From DATFVB01 sp963714035 (GTDB lineage: Bacteria; Acidobacteriota; Thermoanaerobaculia; UBA5066; DATFVB01): 64,000 nucleotides of DNA. Position numbers and translations under genes: made by a program. The DNA is taken from positions 1,054,001-1,118,000 of the forward strand of contig OY970224.1 of assembly GCA_963714035.1 (NCBI GenBank). The letters run 5' to 3'. Below are positions 45,099-54,991 of this stretch, in pieces. The notes beneath the pieces were generated by a model. That model had not been told where the DNA came from and searched no databases. It saw only the letters and a list, made by a program, of their open reading frames with translations. Numbering within the stretch: position 1 is the stretch's first letter; each line of letters begins with the position of its first letter.

Positions 45099-47561
45099 AT
45101 GATCTCCGGCCTGCCGTCCGACATTCGCTACGCGTTCCGGTCCCTCCGCAAGTCTCCGGGATTCACGGCGGTCGCGATCGCGACTCTCGCCCTCGGGATC
45201 GGAGCGAACACGGCGATCTTCTCGGTCGTGCGCGGCGTGCTGCTGAAACCTTTGCCGTATCCGGACGCCGGTCGGATCGTCGCGCTGCGGACGGCGACCC
45301 GCCAGGGACGGCAGATGGGCGCCGCGAGCTTTCCCGACATGACCGACTGGCGCTCGCGAAACACGGTCTTCGAAGAAGTCGGGGGCACCTACCCGATGGA
45401 TCTCGCCGTGAGCGGCGGCACGCGTCCCGAACACGTCGACGCCGCGGCCGTCACGGCCGGTCTCCTGCGCGTTCTCGGCGCGCGTCCCGCGGCCGGAAGG
45501 ATCTTCGAGGAAGCCGACGACCGCGCCGGCGCGCGCGTCATCGTCGCCAGCGACGGGTTCTGGAAAACGGTTCTCGGAGGGCGGCGCGACGCCGTCGGTT
45601 CGACCGTGAGGCTCAACGGGCGCGCCTTCACCGTGATCGGCGTCCTTCCGCCGGACTTCCGGATGCCGGTCGCGGGCTCCTCGGCGCAGATCTGGCTCTC
45701 CGCCGCGTTCGCCCACGAGTCGAACGACGGCTCCCCGGAGGCCGAACAGCGCGGCGCGCACTTCATCGACGTGTTCGCGAAACTCAAGCCCGGCGTCACC
45801 CTGGCAAGGGCCCAGGGCGAGATGATCGCGATCGGCGCCCGCCTGCAGAGGGAATACCCCGCCACGAACGCGAACATCGGCGTCCGCGTCGTGCCCGCGG
45901 CGGAGCCTCTCGTGAGCCGGGCGCGCCCCGCGCTGACGATGCTCCTCGCGGCCGTCGGGCTCGTGCTGCTGATCGCCTGCGCGAACGCGGCGAACCTGGT
46001 CCTCGCCCGCGCCACCGCGCGCCGCGGCGAAATCACGATCCGCGCCGCGATCGGCGCGAGCCGGGCCCGGATCGTCTCGCAGCTCCTCGCCGAGAGCACG
46101 ATCCTCGCCGTCGCGGGAGGCGCGGCCGGAATCCTTCTCGCCGCGTGGGGAGTCCCCGCTCTCGTCGCCGCGTCCGCGGGACGCGTCCCCCGCTCCGCCG
46201 GGATCCGGATCGACGCCGGCGTCCTCCTCTTCACGCTCGCCGTCTCCGTCGCGACCGGGATCGTGTTCGGGCTCGCTCCGGCGCTCGCCTGCGCGCGGCC
46301 GAACCTTTCCGACGCGCTGCGGGAGCGCGGATCGGCGGCCGGCGGCGGCCGGCACCGCCTCCGGTCGGGGCTCGTCGTCGGTGAAGTCGCCGTGGCGTTC
46401 GTCCTCCTCGCGGGGGCGGGGCTCCTCCTCCGCAGCCTCGGACGCCTCGTCCATGCCGACCCCGGATTCGACTCGCGGCGCGTCTTCACGGCCCGTCTCG
46501 ATCTTCCGGGACTCCGCTATCCCGATGCGGCGCGCGCCGCGGCGGCCTACGCCTCCGTCGTCGACGAGCTGGGACACGCTCCGGGAATCGTCTCGGCGGG
46601 CGCCCTGATGCCCCTCCCCCTCTCGGGATTCGAAGACATGATCGGCTTCGCGCTCCCGGACGGGGGCGCGGCACTCCCCCCGCCGGACTCGGTGGGTCGG
46701 CCGTTTCCGTGGGAGTCCGCCTTCGCCGCCGCCGAGCCGGGATCGTTCCGGACGCTCGGCGTGCCGATCCGTTCCGGACGGGAGTTCCGGCGGAGCGACG
46801 ACCTGCGCGCGGTCCCCGTCGCGATCGTGAACGAGACGCTCGCCCGGAAGTATTTCCCGGACGGCAAGGCCGTCGGCCGCCGGATCCAGCCGACGGTCTC
46901 CCCCGGCAGCGGCCCTCCTCCGATCCGCGAGATCGTCGGCGTCGCGGGAGACGTCAAGCTCGACGGACTCCGCGAGGAGGCCCGGCCGATGATCTACGTC
47001 CCGGAATCGCAGGTCGGCTTCAGCTCCATCTGGCTCGTGGTGAAGACGACGGGCAGCGACGCGACGGCGCTCGCGTCGATGCGGCGGCTCGTCGATCGGA
47101 TCGATCCGGAGCTTCCCGTCTACGCGCCCCAGCCGCTCGCGCAGTACGTGAGCGGATCGTATTCGGCGGAGCGATTCACGTCTCTTCTCGTGACGATCTT
47201 CGCCGCCGTCGCGCTCGCGCTCACCGCGATCGGCCTCTTCGGCGTCGTGTCGTACACCGTCGCGCAGCGAACGCACGAAATCGGCGTGCGCGTGGCGATC
47301 GGCGCCCGGCCTGCCGAGGTCTTCCGGATGGTCGTCGGGTCCGGAATGCGTCTGGTCCTGGCCGGCGCGGCGGCGGGCCTGACCGGCGCGCTCCTCCTCG
47401 GCCGCGTCTTCGAAGGGTTCCTCTTCGGCGTCGGGCGTTCGGATCCGGCCACGCTCGCCTCGGTCGCCGCGCTCCTGGCCGCAATCGGTTTCCTGGCCTG
47501 CGCGCTCCCCGCCCGGCGCGCCGTCCGCGTGGATCCCGTGACGGCGCTGCGGGAGGAGTGA
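45099..47561 (+). CDS. ADOP-type duplicated MacB/FtsX permease 3
   Basis: This 820-residue copy is close to family consensus. It starts ISGLPSDIRYAFRSLRKSPGFTAVAIATLALGIGANTAIFSVV. The motif ACANAANLVLARATARRGEITIRAAIGASRARIVSQLLAES is at about 293-331, and the second coupling helix HEIGVRVAIGARPAEVFRMV is near 723. It ends PARRAVRVDPVTALREE. Periplasmic domains begin with the usual VGSTVRLNGRAFTVIGVLPPDF fold and, in the second half, NETLARKYFPDGKAVGRRI. GAGAGGAGCACC lies before the ATG. The 10-base gap to permease 2 is the same length as at two other junctions. No own ATPase domain is present, so it depends on a partner. Confidence 0.92.
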   Translation: MISGLPSDIRYAFRSLRKSPGFTAVAIATLALGIGANTAIFSVVRGVLLKPLPYPDAGRIVALRTATRQGRQMGAASFPDMTDWRSRNTVFEEVGGTYPMDLAVSGGTRPEHVDAAAVTAGLLRVLGARPAAGRIFEEADDRAGARVIVASDGFWKTVLGGRRDAVGSTVRLNGRAFTVIGVLPPDFRMPVAGSSAQIWLSAAFAHESNDGSPEAEQRGAHFIDVFAKLKPGVTLARAQGEMIAIGARLQREYPATNANIGVRVVPAAEPLVSRARPALTMLLAAVGLVLLIACANAANLVLARATARRGEITIRAAIGASRARIVSQLLAESTILAVAGGAAGILLAAWGVPALVAASAGRVPRSAGIRIDAGVLLFTLAVSVATGIVFGLAPALACARPNLSDALRERGSAAGGGRHRLRSGLVVGEVAVAFVLLAGAGLLLRSLGRLVHADPGFDSRRVFTARLDLPGLRYPDAARAAAAYASVVDELGHAPGIVSAGALMPLPLSGFEDMIGFALPDGGAALPPPDSVGRPFPWESAFAAAEPGSFRTLGVPIRSGREFRRSDDLRAVPVAIVNETLARKYFPDGKAVGRRIQPTVSPGSGPPPIREIVGVAGDVKLDGLREEARPMIYVPESQVGFSSIWLVVKTTGSDATALASMRRLVDRIDPELPVYAPQPLAQYVSGSYSAERFTSLLVTIFAAVALALTAIGLFGVVSYTVAQRTHEIGVRVAIGARPAEVFRMVVGSGMRLVLAGAAAGLTGALLLGRVFEGFLFGVGRSDPATLASVAALLAAIGFLACALPARRAVRVDPVTALREE

Positions 47562-47570
47562 GAGGCACCG

Positions 47571-47681
47571 ATGAACAGGATTCGACGGGACTCCCCCCGC
47601 GCGCCGCGGGGAATCCGAGGAAATCCGGGCGCTCTCGCCGCCGCCGCAACCGTTGCCAGCGGAAGGAAGGAGAACTCATGA
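47571..47681 (+). CDS. Candidate 36-residue bridge peptide between permeases 3 and 4
   Basis: An ATG with GAGAGG upstream opens MNRIRRDSPRAPRGIRG, Arg/Pro-rich, and stays open for 36 codons. Its TGA overlaps the ATG of permease 4. A 7-bp GC hairpin (47595-47601 / 47605-47611) lies inside. It has no known relatives that I can recognise and could be chance coding in GC-rich DNA, but it would keep ribosomes on the message across a 116-base gap. Confidence 0.25.
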   Translation: MNRIRRDSPRAPRGIRGNPGALAAAATVASGRKENS

Positions 47682-50101
47682 CCGGCCTGCTCCAGGACGT
47701 CCGGTTCGCTCTTCGCGGGCTCCGAAACCATCCCGGATTCACGTCGGTCGCGATCCTGACGCTCGCCCTCGCCGTCGGAAGTACGACCGCCGTGGTCTCG
47801 CTGACCCGCGCGGCGCTCGTGAAGTCTCTCCCCTACGCGGACCCGTCGGAGCTCGTCCATCTCTGGATGACGGACTCGAACGGAAAACACGAGCTCGCGT
47901 ATCCGGACTATCTCGACCTCCGGCGCGAGACGCACGCCTTCGCGGACATGGGCGGATACGTCGGCGGACAGAAGGGAATTCTTCAGCTCTCCGGGGAATC
48001 CCTTCCGATCCGCGGGGCCGCCGCGTCCGCGAGCTTCTTTTCCACGCTGGGGATCGTCCCCGCGACCGGGCGAACATTCGAGCCGGCCGACGAGCTGCCG
48101 GGCGCGCCCCGATCCGTCGTTCTCGGATACCGCCTGTGGCGCGAGAGGTTCGCGGCGGATCCCTCGGTCGTGGGACAGGCGATCGTCCTCAACGGAATTC
48201 CGCGCCGGGTCGCGGGAGTCCTTCCCGCGGGTTTCAACTTCGCTCCGGCGCTCGACGCGGACCTCTGGGTGAATCTCCGGGTCGGCGAGCAGCAGATGCG
48301 GCGGAACCTCTGGTGGTTCAACGTCGTCGCGCGCCGGCGTCCGGGGCTCGATCCGAAGAAGGCGGCAGACGACGTCGCTCGCGTCTTCGGAAGCCTCTCC
48401 CGGCAATTCCCCGATTCGCACACGGGCACGGGAATCGATGCGGTTCCGCTGGACGATCAGATCCTCGGGCCGGTCCGGCACATCCTGTCGGCGCTCCTCG
48501 GCGCGGTCGCGGCCGTCCTGCTCATCGCCTGCGCGAACATCGCGGGCCTCCTGCTCGGGCGAGCGACGTCTCGCCGGAAGGAGATCGCGATCCGGGCCGC
48601 GCTCGGCGCTTCTTCGCGGCGCCTGGTTTCCCAGCTCCTCGCGGAGAGCTTCCTGCTCGCGGGCATCGGCGGCGCCGCCGGCGTCCTGCTGTCCGTGGCG
48701 CTCGTCCGGCTGCTGCTCGCCGGAATCCCGGAGGCCCAGGCCGCCGCCATGCCGTATCTGACGCACGCCCGGCTCGACGGCGTCGTCCTCCTGGCCGGCC
48801 TCGCCGTGACGGCCGCGGCCGGCCTCCTCTTCGGGCTCGCTCCTTCCCTCCAGATCGCGCGATCCGCGGGCAACGATCCTCTGCGGGAAACCCATTCCTC
48901 CGACGGGCGCCCCGCCCAGCGGATGCGCTCCGCGCTCGTCGTCGGAGAGATCGCCGCCGCCATCGTCCTCCTCGCGTCGGCGGGCGTCATGATCCGCAGC
49001 ACGATCACGCTCCTCCGCGTCGATCCGGGCTTCGAGACGAAAAACCTCCTGACCATGCAGGTCGACCTGCCGTCGAATCCGCGGTACGAGGGAAGCGACC
49101 GGCTGACCGCATTCCACGCGGAGCTCCTCGCGCGCATTCGATCCGTCCCGGGCGTGCGGGGCGCCGGAACGGTCAGCGTGCTTCCTCTCTCGGGGGGAGG
49201 CGACACCGTGAATTTCGCGATCGAAGGGAGACCCGTCGTACCCGGCCACGAGATCGAGGCGAACATCCGGACCATCTCGGCGGGTTACTTCCACGACATG
49301 GGAATCCCTCTGGTGGCGGGACGGTCCTTCGGCCCCGGGGATCGCGACGGCGGGCCGAAGACCGTAATCGTCAACCGCTCACTCGCGAGGCGGTTCTTCG
49401 GGACCGCGAGCCCCGTCGGCAGGAGAATCCGGTTCACTTTCAACGACCGGCAGCCGTACCGCGAGATCGTCGGCGTCGTCGGCGACGAGAACCAGAAGGG
49501 CCTCGACGCCGAACCCAACCCCGTCGTCTACGCGAGCTACCTCCAGAGCCTCGAAGACTCGATGCGCGTCGTCGTCCGCACCGCCGGGAACCCGGAAGGG
49601 CTCGGCCGTTCGGTCAAGGCGGCGATCCAGTCGATCGATCCGGCGATCATGATCGTGGACGTGTCCACGATGGGCCGGCTGATTTCCGACGCCCCCTCGA
49701 CCTTCCTGCGCCGCTTCCCCGCCCTGCTGATCGGAGGCTTCGCGGCCGTGGCTCTCCTGCTGGCGGCGATCGGCCTCTACGGCATCATGGCGTTCGCCGT
49801 GGCGCGCCGCACCCGGGAGATCGGCATTCGGCTGGCGCTCGGCGCGGGGCGCCGGGACGTCATCGGGATGGTTCTCTCGGCGGGGAGCCGGCTCGTCGCC
49901 GGGGGGCTCGCGCTCGGTTTCGCCGGCGCGGTTGCGGCGACGCGCGTGCTCTCTTCGATCGTCTTTCGCGTGCGGCCGCTCGATCCGGTCAGCCTGTTCG
50001 CCGTGTCGATCCTCCTGGCGGCGGTGGCGCTCCTCGCCTGCTGGCTTCCCGCGCGGCGGGCGGCGGCCGTCGACCCCATGACCGCGCTGCGCGACGAGTG
50101 A
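47678..50101 (+). CDS. ADOP-type duplicated MacB/FtsX permease 4
   Basis: This 807-residue copy begins MTGLLQDVRFALRG, nearly identical in protein and DNA to the start of permease 6. The first coupling region ACANIAGLLLGRATSRRKEIAIRAALGASSRRLVSQLLAES and the second, RREIGIRLALGAG-like, are intact. The end is LPARRAAAVDPMTALRDE. The first span is altered (LALAVGSTTAVVSLTRAAL), with Ser/Thr replacing the usual Ala/Asn. GGAAGGAAGGAGA precedes the ATG. A frame running through from permease 3 also exists, but the ribosome site and conserved start decide for 47678. Confidence 0.92.
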   Translation: MTGLLQDVRFALRGLRNHPGFTSVAILTLALAVGSTTAVVSLTRAALVKSLPYADPSELVHLWMTDSNGKHELAYPDYLDLRRETHAFADMGGYVGGQKGILQLSGESLPIRGAAASASFFSTLGIVPATGRTFEPADELPGAPRSVVLGYRLWRERFAADPSVVGQAIVLNGIPRRVAGVLPAGFNFAPALDADLWVNLRVGEQQMRRNLWWFNVVARRRPGLDPKKAADDVARVFGSLSRQFPDSHTGTGIDAVPLDDQILGPVRHILSALLGAVAAVLLIACANIAGLLLGRATSRRKEIAIRAALGASSRRLVSQLLAESFLLAGIGGAAGVLLSVALVRLLLAGIPEAQAAAMPYLTHARLDGVVLLAGLAVTAAAGLLFGLAPSLQIARSAGNDPLRETHSSDGRPAQRMRSALVVGEIAAAIVLLASAGVMIRSTITLLRVDPGFETKNLLTMQVDLPSNPRYEGSDRLTAFHAELLARIRSVPGVRGAGTVSVLPLSGGGDTVNFAIEGRPVVPGHEIEANIRTISAGYFHDMGIPLVAGRSFGPGDRDGGPKTVIVNRSLARRFFGTASPVGRRIRFTFNDRQPYREIVGVVGDENQKGLDAEPNPVVYASYLQSLEDSMRVVVRTAGNPEGLGRSVKAAIQSIDPAIMIVDVSTMGRLISDAPSTFLRRFPALLIGGFAAVALLLAAIGLYGIMAFAVARRTREIGIRLALGAGRRDVIGMVLSAGSRLVAGGLALGFAGAVAATRVLSSIVFRVRPLDPVSLFAVSILLAAVALLACWLPARRAAAVDPMTALRDE

Positions 50102-50110
50102 GATGAACCG

Positions 50111-52516
50111 ATGAGCACTCTCTTCCAGGATGTCCGTTATGCGCTCCGCGGGCTGCGACGAAGCCCCGGATTCACCACGATCGCGATCCTGATGCTCGCC
50201 CTCGGCGTGGGATCGACGACGGCGGTCTTCTCGATCATCTATTCGCTCCTCTGGAAACCGCTCCCCTACCCGGCTCCCGCGCGGCTCGTGCGGCTCTTCG
50301 AGACGCGTCCGGAAAAGGGAATCGACAAGGCGGCGGTCGCCGACGGGGAATTCGTCGAGTGGCAGGCTCGCGCGGAGTCGTTCGACGGGCTCGCCGCCGT
50401 CCTCTATCCCGGGTTCACGCTCGTCTCCGGGGGCGAAGCTCACCAGATCGAGGGCATCCGCACGAGCCCGGACTTCCTCCAGATCCTCGGCGCTCGGCCG
50501 CTCGCGGGCCGGTTCTTCACGCCCGCCGATGGGCGTCCGGGAGCGCCGCCGGTCGCGGTGCTCGGAGCCACCCTGTGGCGTTCCCGCTTTCAGGGGAATC
50601 GATCGATCCTCGGCCGCACGATCTCTCTCGACGGGCGCCCGACGACGGTCGTCGGAATTCTTCCCGAAGGGTTCGACTGGTACGGCAAGGTCGACGCGGT
50701 CGCGCCCCTCGCCTTCGACGCGGCGGACGCGGCCGACTTCCACCACCACCACCTCGACGTGTTCGGACGGCTGAAGGAGGACGCGCCGCTCGCCCGCGCG
50801 CGCGCCGAGATGAACTCCGTCGCCGCCGTCGTCTCGCGCGACCATTCGGCCTCTCGCGGAGACGGAATCGGCATCGCGCCGCTGCGCGAAGACATGGCGG
50901 GGCCGACCGCGAGCTCGTTGCGCCTCGCGCTCGGCGCGATCCTGTTCGTCCTCCTCGTCGCCTGCGCGAACCTCGCGAACCTCCTCCTCGCCCGCTCCTC
51001 GCGGCGCCGGCGGGAGATCTCGATCCGGCTCGCCGTCGGCGCGAGCCGCGTCCGGCTCGTGCGTCAGCTCCTGACGGAGAGCATCGTTCTGGCCGCCGGG
51101 GGCGCCGCCGCCGGGATCGGCGTCGCCTTCGTGGCGGTCGAGGGCGCCCGGACCGTCCTCGGAGGAATGTCGCGGGCTCCGGAGATCGGACTTCATCCGG
51201 CTTCTCTGCTGTTCGGAGCGGTGCTCGCCGCCGGTACCGGCCTCGCCTTCGGCCTCGCTCCCGCTCTCCAGCTCGCCGGAGAAGGCGCCCGCTCGCGGAG
51301 TCTGTCGGGATCGCTTCCCTCGGCGCAACGATCTTCGAAGCGGATGCGGCAGGCGTTCGTCGCAGGCGAAGTCGCCCTGTCTCTCATCCTGCTGCTGTCC
51401 GGCGGTCTCCTCCTCCGCACCTTCTGGAACCTGGAGCGGGTGAATCCCGGGTTCGGCCCGGCGAGGCTCGCGGCGGTGTCGGTCGATCTTCCGGAGGCGC
51501 GCTACCCGGACCTTCCGGCGGCCGCCGATTTCCTGCAGCGGACAGCGTCGGATCTCGGGACGATCCCCGGGGCGGATTCGGCCGGAGTCGTCAACATAGT
51601 TCCGCTCTCGGGAAACGATTCCGGGTCGGGGCTCCTGCTCGACGGGAACGACGACCCCGCGGTAGATCCGCCGTCCGTGCAGTACCGCGTCGAGGGCGCC
51701 GATTCCTTTCGGGCGCTCGGCATCGCCATGCAGCGCGGGCGACCCTTCGACTCCCGCGATCGTGCGGATTCCCAGCCGGTCGCCATCGTGAACCGGGCGT
51801 TCGCGAGCCGATTCTGGCCCGGGAAGGACGCCGTCGGCCGACGTCTGAAGATCGGCCGACGATCGCCGCAGACTCCGTGGCGCATCGTCGTCGGAGTCTC
51901 CGACGACGTGCGGGAGCAGACTCTCGATCTCCCCTCCGTTCCGGAAGTGGACGTTCCGCTCGGACAGTGGCCGGTCCGACGGGCGGTCTTCGTCGTCCGT
52001 GCGCGCCGCTCGCCGATAGCGATCCTCGGCGCGATCCGCGCGCGCCTTCGCGTCGCCGATCCGGAGCTCCCGACCGACGACCTCGACGTCTACCCGCACC
52101 TCGTTTCCCAGTCGCTCGCGTCGCGCCGGTACCTCGCCCAGGCCGTGGCGGGCTTCGCGGGAGCGGCATTCCTCCTCGCGGCGATCGGAATCTACGGCGT
52201 GATCTCCTACCGCGTCGCCGAGCGGACCCGCGAGATCGGGATCCGGATCGCCCTCGGGGCGCGCGGCGGCCGCGTGATGCGCCTCGTCGTCGGCGAGGGC
52301 GCGCGAGTCGTCGGGGCGGGGCTGCTCGTCGGCCTCGCCGCCTCGGCCGTCGCCACGCGACTTCTCGCAAGCTTTCTGTTCGGCGTCCGGCCGATCGATC
52401 CGGCGACGTTCGCCGCCGTCTCCCTGCTCCTCTTCGTGACGGGCGTCGCCGCGGCCTGGTTCCCTGCCCGCCGCGCGGCGCGGATAGACCCGATGAAGGC
52501 GCTCAGGGAAGAGTGA
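50111..52516 (+). CDS. ADOP-type duplicated MacB/FtsX permease 5
   Basis: This 801-residue copy has all family parts: DVRYALRGLRRSPGFTTIAILMLALGVGSTTAVFSIIYSLLWKPLPYP at the start, ACANLANLLLARSSRRRREISIRLAVGASRVRLVRQLLTES in the middle, TREIGIRIALGARGG as second coupling helix, and PARRAARIDPMKALREE at the end. The span-1 sequence GVGSTTAVFS echoes permease 4, which suggests these two are recent duplicates or recombined. The first periplasmic domain carries an unusual His run (DFHHHHLDVFGRLKE, about 210-225). The gap to permease 4 is 9 bases, with no good ribosome site of its own, so translation probably relies on coupling. Confidence 0.92.
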   Translation: MSTLFQDVRYALRGLRRSPGFTTIAILMLALGVGSTTAVFSIIYSLLWKPLPYPAPARLVRLFETRPEKGIDKAAVADGEFVEWQARAESFDGLAAVLYPGFTLVSGGEAHQIEGIRTSPDFLQILGARPLAGRFFTPADGRPGAPPVAVLGATLWRSRFQGNRSILGRTISLDGRPTTVVGILPEGFDWYGKVDAVAPLAFDAADAADFHHHHLDVFGRLKEDAPLARARAEMNSVAAVVSRDHSASRGDGIGIAPLREDMAGPTASSLRLALGAILFVLLVACANLANLLLARSSRRRREISIRLAVGASRVRLVRQLLTESIVLAAGGAAAGIGVAFVAVEGARTVLGGMSRAPEIGLHPASLLFGAVLAAGTGLAFGLAPALQLAGEGARSRSLSGSLPSAQRSSKRMRQAFVAGEVALSLILLLSGGLLLRTFWNLERVNPGFGPARLAAVSVDLPEARYPDLPAAADFLQRTASDLGTIPGADSAGVVNIVPLSGNDSGSGLLLDGNDDPAVDPPSVQYRVEGADSFRALGIAMQRGRPFDSRDRADSQPVAIVNRAFASRFWPGKDAVGRRLKIGRRSPQTPWRIVVGVSDDVREQTLDLPSVPEVDVPLGQWPVRRAVFVVRARRSPIAILGAIRARLRVADPELPTDDLDVYPHLVSQSLASRRYLAQAVAGFAGAAFLLAAIGIYGVISYRVAERTREIGIRIALGARGGRVMRLVVGEGARVVGAGLLVGLAASAVATRLLASFLFGVRPIDPATFAAVSLLLFVTGVAAAWFPARRAARIDPMKALREE

Positions 52517-52526
52517 AGGAGAGCCC

Positions 52527-54959
52527 ATGACCGGTCTGCTCCAGGACGTCCGGTTCGCCCTTCGCGGCTTCCGCCGCACGCCGGGGTTCACCGCGCTCGC
52601 GGTCGCGACCCTCGCGCTCGGCCTCGGAGCGAGCGCCGCGATGTTCGGAATCGTGGATCGCACGATCCTTCGCCCGTTTCCGTATCGCCGCCCCGACGAG
52701 CTCGTCCAGGTCATCGAGACCTGGAACGGAACGCGCGGCTTCGGTCCGCCTTCCTGGGCCGATTTTCTCGACTGGCGCCGCGAGACGCGTTCGTTCGACG
52801 GCATCGCGGGATACCTCGCTCAGTCGGGCAACCTCGAACGAAAAGGGGAACCGGAGCGCGTCCCGGTCGTCCAGGCAACCGCGAACCTCTTCGACGTGCT
52901 GGGCGAGGGCGCTGCGCTCGGCCGGACGTTCTCTCCCGGCGAGGACGGCGCCGGCGGCCCGTGCGTCGCGGTGCTCGGCGACGCGATCTGGCGAAGCCGT
53001 TTCGGAGCGGATCCAAACGCGGCCGGAAGCGTCGTCCGCCTCGACGGCGCGCCCTGCACGATCATCGGCGTGGCGCCGGCCGGCTTCGAGTTCCCCGCGG
53101 GCGTCGCCGACGGGCTCTGGACGACGCTCCATCCCGACGCTCCGATCTACGCCGACCGCGGCTCGCATTTCCTCGGCACGATCGCGCGTCTCCGCTCCGG
53201 CGTCACTCCGCGGGCCGGGAGCGCAGAGATCGACGGGATCATGCGCGGGATCGCGCGCGCGTATCCGGAAGCGGCCCCCAACCGCGGCGGCCGGGTCGTT
53301 CCGTACCGTCTCTGGGCCTCCGCCGATTACCGGCCGAAACTCTTCATCCTTTCCGGCGCGGTCGCGCTCGTTCTCCTCATCGCCTGCGTGAACCTCGCCG
53401 GGATGCTGCTCGCGCGCTCCACCGCGCGCCGCCGCGAGCTCGCGATCCGGGTCGCGCTCGGCGCGGGGCGGCGCCGCCTCGTGCGCCAGATGCTCGTCGA
53501 GAGCGGGGTGCTCGCCCTCGCGGGCGCCGCCGCCGGCATCGCGGTGGCCGCCGCGGGGTCGAGTCTCTTCGCGCGCGTCGTCACGCCGTACCTTCCCCGC
53601 GCCGCGACCTTCGCGCCGGACGGCCGGATGCTGCTCTTCGGGCTCGCGGCCGCCGCGGCCACCGTCGTCGTGTTCGGGCTCTTCCCGGCGATCCGCGCCG
53701 CCCGCGCGGAGGCGACCGCGCTGCGCGGCGAAATGGCGGGCTCGCCCCGCGGCCTCGATCGCGTCCGCGGCGCGCTCGTCGTCGCCGAGACGGCGCTGTC
53801 TCTCGTTCTCCTCGCGGCGGCGGCGCTCCTCGCACGGACTCTCGTCGCTCTCGCGCGTCAGGACGGCGGACTCGTCGCCGATCACGCGATCACATTCAAG
53901 ACGGCGCCGTCGCCGAAGAGCTATCCGGGCCGAAGCCTCGAGGAGGCGTACTTCGCTCCTCTGCGGCGCCGCATCGGCGAAATCCCGGGCGTGCGGGCGG
54001 TCGCGACGATCAATCGTTTTCCGCTCGAGGCGTGGGGAATCAACGGCACTTTCCTGATCGAAGGCCGCCCCGTCCCCGTCGACCCCACCGACTGGGACGC
54101 CGAAATGCGGGTGATCGGTCCCGGGTATTTCGCGGCCGTCGGCGCCGGGATGCGGCGGGGCCGCGATTTCGCCGATTCGGACTCGGCCGGCGCGCCGCTC
54201 GTCGCGATCGTCAACGACGCCTTCGCCCGGCGCTATCTGGACGGCGACGATCCGGTCGGCCGTCGTTTCCGGCTCGAGCCCTCGTCGCCTCCGGTCACGA
54301 TCGTCGGGGAGTACGGAGCCATCCGTCAGACAGGCCTCGGCCGGGCCGCCGAGCCCGAGATCGACTTTCCGGCGGCCCAGGTCGCGCCGGTCGGAGAGCT
54401 CTACGAGTTCGGGCTCGCGCGCGGCGTCACGTTCGTCGTGCGGTCGGCCGTTCCCCCGGAATCGCTCGTGCCCTCGCTCCGCGAGGCGGTCCGGCGATTC
54501 GCTCCGGCGCAGCCGGTCTACGCGTTCCGAACGCTCGGCGAGATCCGCGACGACTCGATGCAGGGAGACCGGTTCGCCCTCTCGCTCGTCGCCGCTTTCG
54601 CGGGGATCGCGCTCCTCCTCTGCATCGCCGGGATCTACGGCGTCATGAGCTACTTCGTCGCGCAGCGGACGCGCGATATCGGGATCCGGATGGCCCTGGG
54701 CGCGAGCCCGCGAAACGTCCTCGGCTTCGTTCTCCGGTCGGCTCTCCTGCTCGCCGCGATCGGCGTCGCGGCAGGCCTCGCCGGATCGGTCGCCGCGGGA
54801 AGCGTCCTCGGGTCGCTGCTCTTCGGTGTCCGGCCGACCGATCCCGCCACACTCGGGGCCGCGGCGCTCGCGCTCTTCGGAACGGCGGCCGCGGCGGCCT
54901 GGGTGCCCGCCCGCCGGGCCTCGAGGGTCGATCCGACGACGGCGCTCCGGGCGGAATGA
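52527..54959 (+). CDS. ADOP-type duplicated MacB/FtsX permease 6
   Basis: This 810-residue copy starts MTGLLQDVRFALRGFRRTPGFTALAVATLALGLGASAAMFGIVDR. ACVNLAGMLLARSTARRRELAIRVALGAGRRRLVRQMLVES and the late TRDIGIRMALGASPRNV are the two coupling regions. The end is PARRASRVDPTTALRAE. Val replaces Ala in the ACAN motif. Its first 14 residues match permease 4 exactly and most match permease 7, unlike 5, so the order of similarity does not follow gene order. GAAGGAGAGCCC lies before the ATG. The 10-base gap matches those before permeases 3 and 9. Confidence 0.92.
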   Translation: MTGLLQDVRFALRGFRRTPGFTALAVATLALGLGASAAMFGIVDRTILRPFPYRRPDELVQVIETWNGTRGFGPPSWADFLDWRRETRSFDGIAGYLAQSGNLERKGEPERVPVVQATANLFDVLGEGAALGRTFSPGEDGAGGPCVAVLGDAIWRSRFGADPNAAGSVVRLDGAPCTIIGVAPAGFEFPAGVADGLWTTLHPDAPIYADRGSHFLGTIARLRSGVTPRAGSAEIDGIMRGIARAYPEAAPNRGGRVVPYRLWASADYRPKLFILSGAVALVLLIACVNLAGMLLARSTARRRELAIRVALGAGRRRLVRQMLVESGVLALAGAAAGIAVAAAGSSLFARVVTPYLPRAATFAPDGRMLLFGLAAAAATVVVFGLFPAIRAARAEATALRGEMAGSPRGLDRVRGALVVAETALSLVLLAAAALLARTLVALARQDGGLVADHAITFKTAPSPKSYPGRSLEEAYFAPLRRRIGEIPGVRAVATINRFPLEAWGINGTFLIEGRPVPVDPTDWDAEMRVIGPGYFAAVGAGMRRGRDFADSDSAGAPLVAIVNDAFARRYLDGDDPVGRRFRLEPSSPPVTIVGEYGAIRQTGLGRAAEPEIDFPAAQVAPVGELYEFGLARGVTFVVRSAVPPESLVPSLREAVRRFAPAQPVYAFRTLGEIRDDSMQGDRFALSLVAAFAGIALLLCIAGIYGVMSYFVAQRTRDIGIRMALGASPRNVLGFVLRSALLLAAIGVAAGLAGSVAAGSVLGSLLFGVRPTDPATLGAAALALFGTAAAAAWVPARRASRVDPTTALRAE

Positions 54960-54991
54960 GTGACGACGCCGTGAAAGGAAGCTGGCCATGA
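54956..54991 (+). CDS. Candidate 11-residue bridge peptide between permeases 6 and 7
   Basis: ATG overlaps the stop of permease 6 (ATGA), the frame reads MSDDAVKGSWP, and its TGA overlaps the ATG of permease 7 (ATGA). Overlaps at both ends would let one ribosome pass from gene to gene. It is too short to judge by composition. Confidence 0.2.
   Translation: MSDDAVKGSWP

Noticed and set aside
49379..52804. A minus-strand open frame of more than 1100 codons opposite permeases 4-6, and similar long antisense frames at 27118-30534, 42098-45124 and 57107-60505
   Set aside because: They are extremely rich in Arg, Gly, Glu and Asp without any domain pattern, and they mirror genes with clear motifs on the other strand. 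Long antisense frames are expected in DNA this GC-rich.
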